Shown in pieces: positions 36,136 through 42,649 of a stretch of DNA of 64,000 nucleotides (position 1 is its first letter; every line of letters starts with the position of its first letter). This stretch comes from Streptomyces sp. OfavH-34-F (GTDB taxonomy: Bacteria > Actinomycetota > Actinomycetes > Streptomycetales > Streptomycetaceae). Location of the stretch: positions 1 through 64,000 of the forward strand of contig NZ_JAKRGC010000002.1 in assembly GCF_022347745.1 (NCBI RefSeq), in the 5' to 3' direction. The notes under the pieces were generated by a model that saw only the letters and a list, made by a program, of their open reading frames with translations, was not told where the DNA came from and searched no databases. A program made the position numbers and the translations under genes.

Positions 36136-36948
36136 ATGGGCGGTGATCGTGATTCACTTCCGATGCTGTTGCGCACGTGGCGGAACCGCACGAAGGCCAG
36201 TGATATCCCGGGTCTGATGGTCGCCGGCCGGAGAGGCGAGTTTTTGACGCAGCGCGACGTGGCCCGTTTGGCGGGAGTGAGTGAGCGTTGGTACGGCGCC
36301 TTCGAGCGCGGCGTCGAAGCCGAGTATTCACCGGACTTCCTCGACCGGATCTCGTCCGTGCTCGGATTAAGCCCTGCGGAACGCCAGACTCTCTACCTCA
36401 GAGTGCTGGGTCATCCGCCGGCCCTTTCCGGATCGGTAGTAGCGGGGGCGGACCCGGAGAATGCGGGGATTCTGCAGCAGTTCCTGGACAACCAAGGGCT
36501 GGCGCCTGCCTTCGCGACCGACCTCGCGTGGAATGTGATCGCTTACAATGAACCATTGCTGCAATGGTTTCCACGGGTCTCGACCGGGGCGAATCAGATG
36601 CGGTGGATTTTTCTGGCGCCGGAGGCTCGCGAGCAGCTCGTTGCCTGGCGGCGGGACTGGGCGCGTCCGCTTCTCGGGCGGATTCGCTACGAGCGGGCTC
36701 ATCATCCGGAAAACGAAGCGCTGGCCGGGCTCGAGCGTGACATTCTCGCGGGGTCGCCGGATGCGCAGGAGATGTGGGATCTGCACGAAGTGGCGGATCA
36801 TTCACACGGCCGTCTGCGGCGGCTCAGGCTGCCGTGCCATGACGGACGTGAGGTCGCCGTGCGTATTGCCGCGATGCGGCCGATGTCCGGAGAGTCCCTC
36901 TACGTGAACGTTCTGCTGCCGGCCCCTGGAGGCGCCGGCAGCGTCTGA
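36136..36948 (+). CDS. MmyB-like HTH regulator (TTA codon)
   Basis: The 270-residue product has an N-terminal helix-turn-helix (LTQRDVARLAGVSERWYGAF) and a C-terminal MmyB-type ligand-binding domain (DLAWNVIAYNEPLLQWFP, MRWIFLAPEAREQL). MmyB-like domains resemble PAS folds and may bind fatty acid-like ligands. The ATG at 36136 follows a G-rich GGTGAGGGT. Codon 78 is TTA (36367-36369), which ties expression to bldA. It is divergent from the peptidase operon and may regulate it. Confidence 0.88.
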   Translation: MGGDRDSLPMLLRTWRNRTKASDIPGLMVAGRRGEFLTQRDVARLAGVSERWYGAFERGVEAEYSPDFLDRISSVLGLSPAERQTLYLRVLGHPPALSGSVVAGADPENAGILQQFLDNQGLAPAFATDLAWNVIAYNEPLLQWFPRVSTGANQMRWIFLAPEAREQLVAWRRDWARPLLGRIRYERAHHPENEALAGLERDILAGSPDAQEMWDLHEVADHSHGRLRRLRLPCHDGREVAVRIAAMRPMSGESLYVNVLLPAPGGAGSV

Positions 36949-36995
36949 TCTACTGCTCGCCGGGCGGGTGAGGCGCCGCAACGGGGCTTTTGTTC

Positions 36996-37442
36996 TCACT
37001 CGTCGTCGAGCAGGTCCGAGATATCCGCCGCCTCCGGTACGCCTTCCAGCTTGCGGGCCTGTTCGATCACTGTGCTCACCATGTCCAGGCTCGACGTGCT
37101 CAGTCCGTCGGCGCGCAGGGCAACCCGGAGCACGTTCTGGTCGTGCATGGCGGCCACCAGCCGGATCTCCGCGCGTTGCCGCTCGGCCTCCTCCTCGTCG
37201 AAGAAGTAGCCGGAGGGTACTCCGAAGAACGCGGCCAGTGCCCGGATCGTCTGCATCTTCGGATTCCGGTTGTTTCCGCGGCGCAGCTGCTGGATGGCGC
37301 TCGCGGAGATGCTCACGCCGGTAGCCTCCCGGATGCCCTGGGACACCTCGGCGTACGTGTACGGGCCGCGGCCTGCCGGGTGTACTTCCCGAAACAGGTG
37401 GTCGAGCAGCTCCGCGAAGCTGCGCTCTTTCTTCTCCGTCAT
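36996..37442 (-). CDS. XRE-family HTH regulator
   Basis: A 148-residue product starts at ATG 37442 after CGGAGGAGGGGAG. The helix-turn-helix spans residues about 25-75 (YTYAEVSQGIREATG, SASAIQQLRRGNNRNPKM, LAAFFGVPSGYFF). The C-terminal 60 residues are helical and may mediate dimerisation. It resembles repressors that keep integrated actinobacterial elements quiet. It is divergent from the replication module across about 415 bases, so control of that module is plausible. Confidence 0.85.
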   Translation of the reverse strand: MTEKKERSFAELLDHLFREVHPAGRGPYTYAEVSQGIREATGVSISASAIQQLRRGNNRNPKMQTIRALAAFFGVPSGYFFDEEEAERQRAEIRLVAAMHDQNVLRVALRADGLSTSSLDMVSTVIEQARKLEGVPEAADISDLLDDE

Positions 37443-37512
37443 CTCCCCTCCTCCGTCGCCGACCAGCCTAACCACTCCAGTGGAGAACGCGTCTCGGATA
37501 CCGGTACTGCGG

Positions 37513-37541
37513 TTGACGCGACTCCGCCACCAGGGTGTACG
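37513..37541 (+). promoter_or_regulatory. Promoter candidate for the replication module
   Basis: TTGACG (37513-37518) is followed by a 17-base spacer and TGTACG (37536-37541). The -10 match is weak. It would drive the leader and the genes from 37857. Confidence 0.3.
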
Positions 37542-37668
37542 TTTTCCGGCATCTTAATTCAGTTCAGTGTTGCATGCCTGGTCAGGGGCGGTTCGAAGGT
37601 GGTGGACTTGAAAGAGCAGTCGCCATATGGTTCTGGTCCGATCGGGCTGCCAGACGCAGCACGGGCCA

Positions 37669-37814
37669 GGAGAGGAGGAAGCGCCATGCACGCGCACGGG
37701 CCGTGAGATCCGCCGGGGTGAAGTGAACCGGCGCCCAGGAGCTACCAACTCCCGAGCGCCGGGTCGGCACCCCGAAGGGGCCATTCACATCTCGCGGGCG
37801 GCGGGGCTTTTGCA
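37669..37814 (+). promoter_or_regulatory. Putative leader-peptide attenuator
   Basis: The leader holds a strong ribosome site (GGAGAGGAGG, 37669-37678), a 6-codon ORF, an overlapping 7-codon ORF (37703-37726) and competing hairpins. CCGGCGC (37728-37734) pairs with GCGCCGG (37756-37762). CGGGGTG (37714-37720) can pair with CACCCCG (37768-37774). The same C-run can instead pair with GGGG at 37777-37780, or with CGGGG at 37802-37806 just before CTTTT. Mutually exclusive pairings are the mark of ribosome-controlled attenuation. This is a structural prediction by eye. Confidence 0.45.
37686..37706 (+). CDS. Leader peptide candidate (6 codons)
   Basis: ATG at 37686 sits seven bases after GGAGAGGAGG and encodes Met-His-Ala-His-Gly-Pro before TGA. 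A second 7-codon ORF begins at an overlapping GTGA (37703). Two His codons and a terminal Pro could make the ribosome pause. Without function as a regulator such a strong ribosome site would be odd. Confidence 0.4.
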   Translation: MHAHGP

Positions 37815-37856
37815 CGAGAACCGCCGCTCGCGCTCCTACGAACAACGGAGTATCGC

Positions 37857-38186
37857 ATGCTCGCCACGCCGAGCGGTATCCCCGCATGCCCGGACACCGA
37901 CCGCCTCCGCCGCCTTGCGGATCAGCTCACCGGCATGATCCCGGGCGCGTCCACGATCCGCGTCAGCCTCACCAGCCCGCAGCACGCCTGGCCCCACCCG
38001 CACGCGATCGTCAAGGACGCGGCGGGCCGGACCATGGAGGTGAGCAGGACGACCGCCCGCATCGCGGCGCGGTGGATTCTGCGGGTCTGGCCGGAGTCGG
38101 ACTGGACCCACCCGCACACCCTCGACCTCGCCGACGCGGTCCTTACCCGCAGCGACCGGGTTCCCGCCGCCGACCGGGGCCGCTGA
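37857..38186 (+). CDS. Hypothetical protein of the replication module
   Basis: The 109-residue product starts after CGGAG with six-base spacing. It is a small alpha/beta protein (DRLRRLADQLTGMIPGAS, TIRVSLTSP, HAIVKDAAGRTMEVSRTTARIAARW) with no motif I recognise. It is immediately followed by the initiator-like gene with a one-base gap, so the two are co-translated. Similar small proteins lead replication operons in actinobacterial elements as far as I recall; function is unknown. Confidence 0.75.
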   Translation: MLATPSGIPACPDTDRLRRLADQLTGMIPGASTIRVSLTSPQHAWPHPHAIVKDAAGRTMEVSRTTARIAARWILRVWPESDWTHPHTLDLADAVLTRSDRVPAADRGR

Positions 38187-38187
38187 C

Positions 38188-39207
38188 ATGGCGCGGATAC
38201 GAACGATCAAGCCGGAGGCGTTCGTCTCCGAGTCGCTCGCCGAAGTGACCGTGGCGGCCGAGCGGACCTTCTTCGGCCTCCTCACCCAGGCTGACGACCA
38301 CGGCCGCCACCGCGACAACGCGGCCATCATCGCCGGGCTGCTCTGGCCCCTGCGGGCTGAGCACACCTCGGTCCACGTCGAGGACGACCTCCACCAGCTC
38401 GCCACCGCCGGTCTGATCTGCCGGTACACCGGCTGCGACGGCCGCCGCTACCTGCACATCGTCACCTGGTCCGAGCACCAGAAGATCGACAGGCCCAGCC
38501 AGTCGCGCCTTCCGTCCTGCCCGCATCACCAGGCTGCCGACCGGTGCGCACCCTGCAAGGGCACCTGTGCCAAGGCCGCCGAGAAGTCGCCGAAGCCTCC
38601 GCGAGGGCTCGCCGGGGATTCCCCGAACCTTTCCGCCACCCTCGATGCAGCCGGGCAGCACGACGCGACACCTCGCGATGACACAGACAAGGCTTCCGCT
38701 GCCCCGCAGGGCGCCCTCGCCAGCCCGGACAACACAGTCGGCCGGAGACAGGAAGAAACGGCAGGTCAGGGCACCTTCCCCGAGTCCTCCCCGAGCCTTC
38801 CCCGAAGCCTCGACGAGGGCTCGGCGCCTGGATCTAGGATCTTGGATCCTGGATCTCTTGTCCCTACGGGGCGCGCCGCGCCCGCAGCTGGCATCTCGGC
38901 GCAGCAGCTCGTCGGCGAGTACGTCGCGGCGTGCGGTGAGCGTCCGCCCCGCGACGTGATCGGCCACCTCGGAAGGATCACCAAGCGGCTGCTCGACGAG
39001 GGCATCAGCCCGGAGCACGTACGGGCGGGGCTGGCGAAGTTCGCTGCCAATCCGAAGCACCCGAGCGTGCTGACCAGCATGGTCAACGAGGCCATGAACG
39101 CGCCCTCGGCCGGTTTGGCACGGCCGGGTATCCGGCCTAACGTGCCTGCCCACCAGGCGTGGACCAACCCGTCTGACGCTGCCGCCGCCTACGCCGAGGA
39201 GCTCTGA
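38188..39207 (+). CDS. Phage-type replication initiator-like protein
   Basis: The 339-residue product opens MARIRTIKPEAFVSES, with AERTFFGLLTQADDHGR and LHQLATAGLICRYTG, a winged-helix layout seen in replication proteins of actinophages. A zinc-like patch (CPHHQ, then CAPCKGTC) and a long Ser/Pro-rich disordered linker follow. A C-terminal helical domain (LVGEYVAACGERPPRD, VRAGLAKFAANP) may contact the helicase loader. Its stop overlaps the start of the DnaC-like gene. Together they look like an initiator-loader pair. Confidence 0.75.
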   Translation: MARIRTIKPEAFVSESLAEVTVAAERTFFGLLTQADDHGRHRDNAAIIAGLLWPLRAEHTSVHVEDDLHQLATAGLICRYTGCDGRRYLHIVTWSEHQKIDRPSQSRLPSCPHHQAADRCAPCKGTCAKAAEKSPKPPRGLAGDSPNLSATLDAAGQHDATPRDDTDKASAAPQGALASPDNTVGRRQEETAGQGTFPESSPSLPRSLDEGSAPGSRILDPGSLVPTGRAAPAAGISAQQLVGEYVAACGERPPRDVIGHLGRITKRLLDEGISPEHVRAGLAKFAANPKHPSVLTSMVNEAMNAPSAGLARPGIRPNVPAHQAWTNPSDAAAAYAEEL

Positions 39208-39914
39208 TGGCCACCAGCCGCCGAGAACCGCAGCTCCTTGGCGCGAGCGCCCTGGAGCGGATGACCAGGATCCTTGCCGCCCGGAACATCGACCCGGCCG
39301 CCCTCGCCGGAGCGCGGTCCGACGAACCCGAGCAGCCCCACCCGCTGGACGCACTGTCGGCCGGCATGCCCCCGCGCTACCGGGCCGCAGTCGCCGACCA
39401 CCCCCAGGTCCTGGACTGGACCCGGCAAGTCGCAGACGCAGCGGTCGCCCCCACCCTCCGGGCCCGGCGCCAGGTCACCACCGGGCCCAGCCTCCTGATG
39501 GCCGGGGTCGTCGGCGCGGGCAAGACCCACCAGGCGTACGGCGCTGTCCGGGAACTGGTCAGGAACGGGGTCGGCGTGCGCTGGCGCGCGACCACGGCGG
39601 CCGACCTCTACGCCGAACTGCGCCCCCGGCAGGGCGTCGACAGCGAGCGGGAGCTGGCGATCGTCAGCAGGTGTCCGCTGCTGATCCTCGACGACCTCGG
39701 CGCCGCCCGAGCGACGGAGTGGGTCGAGGAGATCACGTACCGGCTGATCAACCGCCGCTACAACCTCATGCTTCCGACGCTGATCACCACCAACCTGGCG
39801 ATCAGGGACCTCCGCAGCTACCTCGGCGACCGCGTCGCCTCGCGCCTCGCGCAGATGACCACTCGCGTGGAGTTCGAGCCCGTCGACCGCAGACGCGACC
39901 GCGCCGCCGCCTGA
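39207..39914 (+). CDS. DnaC-like ATPase (helicase loader)
   Basis: The 235-residue product has Walker A GVVGAGKTHQAYG near residue 104 and Walker B LLILDDLGAARATEW near 158, then LITTNLAIRDL and an arginine-finger region (RLAQMTTRVEF). This is the DnaC/IstB AAA+ arrangement. It probably loads the host replicative helicase onto the element origin. It is coupled to the initiator-like gene. Confidence 0.88.
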   Translation: MATSRREPQLLGASALERMTRILAARNIDPAALAGARSDEPEQPHPLDALSAGMPPRYRAAVADHPQVLDWTRQVADAAVAPTLRARRQVTTGPSLLMAGVVGAGKTHQAYGAVRELVRNGVGVRWRATTAADLYAELRPRQGVDSERELAIVSRCPLLILDDLGAARATEWVEEITYRLINRRYNLMLPTLITTNLAIRDLRSYLGDRVASRLAQMTTRVEFEPVDRRRDRAAA

Positions 39915-40032
39915 CCCACCCCAGGCCGCACCGCCGGGCAGAGCGCCCCACCGCGCCGCCCCTATGCCTTCCCGACCCAGCGCACCTCTCCGCCGACGCC
40001 CCTGCGCGCGGAGAGCGATCGGAGCCACCACC

Positions 40033-40596
40033 GTGACCACCACGACGAACCGCCCTGCCCGCCACCGGTCGCTCGGCGACCACTCCTGGCAGGACGATGC
40101 CGTCTGCCAGAGCACCCCCTACAACCCGGTCGACCCTGACCAGTTCTTCCCGGAGCCCGACGAGACCCACAAGATCGCCGCCGCGAAGGCGCTGTGCGGC
40201 CAGTGCCCGGTCCGCCGCATCTGCCTGGACGCCGCCCTCGAAGGCGGCGACACCGACGGCATCCGGGGCGGACTCACCGAGGAGGAACGCGCGAGGCTGC
40301 ACTCCAGGATCGCCGACCGCCTCGACGACAGCCGCGTCAACGACACCATCGCCGGACGCGACATCCACCTCACCAAGGCCGAACGCCGCGCCGTCGTCCT
40401 CGCCGCCTACCGGCACGGGCTGAGCGAACAACGCCTCGCCTGGCTCCTGAAAATCACCGAGGAACACGCACAGAAGCTCTACCGCGAGACCCGCCGCGCC
40501 CTGCGCAACCGCGCGCTGAACCAGCCGACCGGCACCCCACCGCCCGACCACCAGGCCGAGCCGCTGGGCCGCGACGACTTCGGGACGGCGGCATGA
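40033..40596 (+). CDS. WhiB-family Fe-S regulator with C-terminal extension
   Basis: From the GTG at 40033 the product has 187 residues. The four cluster ligands are Cys25, Cys55, Cys58 and Cys64 (LCGQCPVRRIC), and the turn GIRGGLTEEE follows. These 4Fe-4S proteins bind sigma factor and DNA. Beyond residue 95 an HTH-like extension (HGLSEQRLAWLLKITEEHAQKLY) is present, which most Wbl proteins lack. Plasmid and phage WhiB paralogues are known to block host development. Its stop overlaps the next start (ATGA). Confidence 0.92.
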   Translation: MTTTTNRPARHRSLGDHSWQDDAVCQSTPYNPVDPDQFFPEPDETHKIAAAKALCGQCPVRRICLDAALEGGDTDGIRGGLTEEERARLHSRIADRLDDSRVNDTIAGRDIHLTKAERRAVVLAAYRHGLSEQRLAWLLKITEEHAQKLYRETRRALRNRALNQPTGTPPPDHQAEPLGRDDFGTAA

Positions 40597-41660
40597 CCAC
40601 CCCCAACACACCGACCGCCGCCCGCCTCACCGGCTGGGACCGCACAGCGATCATCGCCCTGGGCGGCGCCGGATGCGCCCTGTCGTACGACGCACTGCAG
40701 CAGATGGCAGTCGCCATCCACGTCAGGGGCGTGCTGACCTACCTCTTCCCGCTGGTGATCGACGGCTTCATCGCCTATGGCGTCCGCGCCCTCCTGGTCC
40801 TGCGCAACGCCCCGTTGCGCGCCCGGCTCTACGTCTGGATGCTCTTCGGTACGGCCACCGCCGCCAGCATCTGGGCCAACGCCCTGCACGCCGTCCGCCT
40901 CAACGGACAGGTCGCGCCCGGCACGGGCCTGCGGCTCGGGGACACGGTGGTCGCGGTGCTCTCGACCCTGGCCCCGCTCGCGCTGGCCGGAGCCGTCCAC
41001 CTCTACATCCTCATCGCACGGGGACCGGTCAAGACCGGTGACCGCGAGGGCACGGGTCACCCCGGCCACCCCGGTCAGGCCAACGGGTCTGACCGGGTCG
41101 CGCTCACCCGAGATGACCGGCTCGGTCAGCAGCGCCCGGAGAACGGTCAGGTCGGTCCGGGGCAGCCGGTCACCGCCCTGACCGGCTGGCCGGCCGTCTC
41201 CCCGGACACGCGGACGGCGAGTCCCCGGTCAGTGACCGGGGAGAGCGCTTCGACGGACAGCCTCCTCCCGGTCACCGGTGACCGCGAGGAGCAGAGAAGG
41301 GCCTCTGACCTGCGCGGTCAGTCCGACACCGCGCCGCCGGTCAGCGATTGCACGGCGGATTCCAGGTCGGTCGGCAGCGCCCTGGACAGCGGGAGCATGG
41401 CCACCGGCCGGTCGGTGACTCCGGCCCAGGTCAGTGACCGCGAGCCTCGGACAGGCGGTGACCGGCGGGGTGACCCGGACACCGAGGAACTGCTCCGGAT
41501 CGCCCGGTCGGCAGTCAGGGCGGAGGACAAGCTGACCCGGAAGGTGGTCGCCCAGGCCATCCGGGGACAGCGAATACCGCTGTCCAGCGACACCCTGACC
41601 GGCCTGATGGCCCAGCTCCGAGCCCAGCACGGACAGCAGGTCACCCCCACCCGCAACTGA
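40593..41660 (+). CDS. DUF2637 membrane protein
   Basis: The 355-residue product has four membrane segments in residues about 13-145 (IIALGGAGCALSYDAL, LTYLFPLVIDGFIAYGV, LYVWMLFGTATAASIW, LAPLALAGAVHLYIL). DUF2637 proteins are common on Streptomyces plasmids and may help in transfer or spore-associated replication, though this is unproven. The C-terminal 200 residues are disordered (TGDREGTGHPGHPG) because that DNA doubles as a repeat array. A short folded tail (IARSAVRAEDKLTRKVV) ends the protein. Confidence 0.85.
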   Translation: MTTPNTPTAARLTGWDRTAIIALGGAGCALSYDALQQMAVAIHVRGVLTYLFPLVIDGFIAYGVRALLVLRNAPLRARLYVWMLFGTATAASIWANALHAVRLNGQVAPGTGLRLGDTVVAVLSTLAPLALAGAVHLYILIARGPVKTGDREGTGHPGHPGQANGSDRVALTRDDRLGQQRPENGQVGPGQPVTALTGWPAVSPDTRTASPRSVTGESASTDSLLPVTGDREEQRRASDLRGQSDTAPPVSDCTADSRSVGSALDSGSMATGRSVTPAQVSDREPRTGGDRRGDPDTEELLRIARSAVRAEDKLTRKVVAQAIRGQRIPLSSDTLTGLMAQLRAQHGQQVTPTRN

Positions 41661-41708
41661 CCGGTCCGAACTCTGGCGGGTGACCGCGCCGGACACCATG
41701 GCCGGTCA
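41025..41708. repeat. Iteron-like array of TGACCGG/CCGGTCA (14 exact copies)
   Basis: Exact heptamers start at 41025, 41071, 41090, 41114, 41166, 41179, 41225, 41233, 41268, 41337, 41459, 41596, 41658 and 41702, in both orientations and in different reading frames. They lie mostly inside the disordered tail of the DUF2637 gene and continue past its stop, so the repeats are a DNA-level signal. Many extend to GGTGACCG. Two GACCCGGA octamers lie at 41472 and 41534. Candidate origin iterons or transfer recognition repeats. Confidence 0.7.
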
Positions 41709-41762
41709 CCCGCCTCACCGAGACCGCACCCCAGCCGTTCCGAACGAGTCGGAGAGCATCAG

Positions 41763-41987
41763 ATGCGCACCACACCGGCCACACCCGCCGAGGTCGAGTC
41801 CTGGCTGACCGTCCTGCACCAACACGGCCACGTGCATGACGCCCGCCGTGGACCCGACGCCACGTGGATCGTTCGCCGGTCGCCGGACAGCCGGCCGTGG
41901 ACGCTGCACCATCCGGTCCTGGCCATGGACTGGATCGAGAACACCGTCCGCGAAATCCGGCAGACGCGTTCGGAGAAGCACCGGTGA
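41763..41987 (+). CDS. Small hypothetical protein
   Basis: A 74-residue product starts at ATG after GGAG. It is a compact alpha/beta protein (AEVESWLTVLHQHGHVHDARR, then WIVRRSPDSRPWTLHHP) with no known motif. Its TGA overlaps the mobC GTG, so it belongs to the mobilization operon. Confidence 0.7.
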   Translation: MRTTPATPAEVESWLTVLHQHGHVHDARRGPDATWIVRRSPDSRPWTLHHPVLAMDWIENTVREIRQTRSEKHR

Positions 41988-42649
41988 CCACCGACGAATC
42001 GGGGCCTGCCCCCTCCGGACAGCAGCGTGACCCTACGACGGCTCCCGGCGGAGCAAGTTGTCGCGTACGACGGTCCTACGGCCCGTCGTACGCACTTGCC
42101 CCCGCCCCGGAGGGCGGGGGCAGCCCTGCTGGTTCCCGGGCGAGGGCGCACGGGAACCAGCAGGGCAACCGGCACCAGGGGGCGCCGATCACCGGGGGAG
42201 AAGCCAACAGCGAAGCCCGCCGCGAGCAGCCGAGCCCGAGCACGCCCGCCTTCCCCGACCGCATGCCGCGCCGCCGCAGCCGCAACCCGAGCCAGCGCAC
42301 CCGCAAGACGACCACGCGTCTCTCCGATATCGAGCACGCCGAGATCGCGACCGCCGCCCAGCAGCGCAACGTCACCGTCGCACGCTTCATCGCCGCGGCC
42401 GGCCTGGCCGCCGCCCGCGGTTCGACCGTTCTGCACACCAACGAACGGCTCGACGCCGCGATCGACGAGCTGGCGGCCCTGCGGGCGGCGCTGGCCCGGA
42501 TCGGCAACAACATCAACCAGATCGCCTACGTCCTCAACAGCGGCGGCCACCCGCGCTCCGGAGAACTCGAACACGCCCTGGGCGCCCTGGCCCGGCTTCT
42601 CGTCCATGTCGACAACGCCGCGAACGACCTGGTGAGGGCGCGAAGCTGA
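41984..42649 (+). CDS. MobC-like relaxosome accessory protein
   Basis: A GTGA overlap gives a 221-residue frame. The C-terminal 125 residues carry the MobC/ribbon-helix-helix fold: KTTTRLSDIEHAEIATAAQ, then VARFIAAAGLAAAR and ARIGNNINQIAYVLN, which is diagnostic. Such proteins help the relaxase melt oriT. The first 90 residues are low complexity and lie over three large hairpins, so translation may really begin nearer the ATG at about 42263. The relaxase start overlaps the stop. Confidence 0.88.
   Translation: MTTDESGPAPSGQQRDPTTAPGGASCRVRRSYGPSYALAPAPEGGGSPAGSRARAHGNQQGNRHQGAPITGGEANSEARREQPSPSTPAFPDRMPRRRSRNPSQRTRKTTTRLSDIEHAEIATAAQQRNVTVARFIAAAGLAAARGSTVLHTNERLDAAIDELAALRAALARIGNNINQIAYVLNSGGHPRSGELEHALGALARLLVHVDNAANDLVRARS
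42053..42165. other. Candidate oriT: three nested/adjacent inverted repeats
   Basis: First hairpin: GCAAGT (42053-42058) and GCGTACGACGG (42063-42073) pair with CCGTCGTACGC (42083-42093) and ACTTGC (42094-42099), with a 4-base bulge. Second: GCCCCCGCC (42098-42106) with GGCGGGGGC (42113-42121). Third: the 15-base arm 42124-42138 with 42151-42165, perfect. They sit just upstream of the MobC fold and relaxase, the usual place for oriT. The nick site is not identified. Confidence 0.65.

Noticed and set aside
42053-42165. Hairpins considered as transcription terminators
   Set aside because: They lie inside the operon between coupled genes just before the MobC fold and relaxase, where termination would be counterproductive; oriT fits better.
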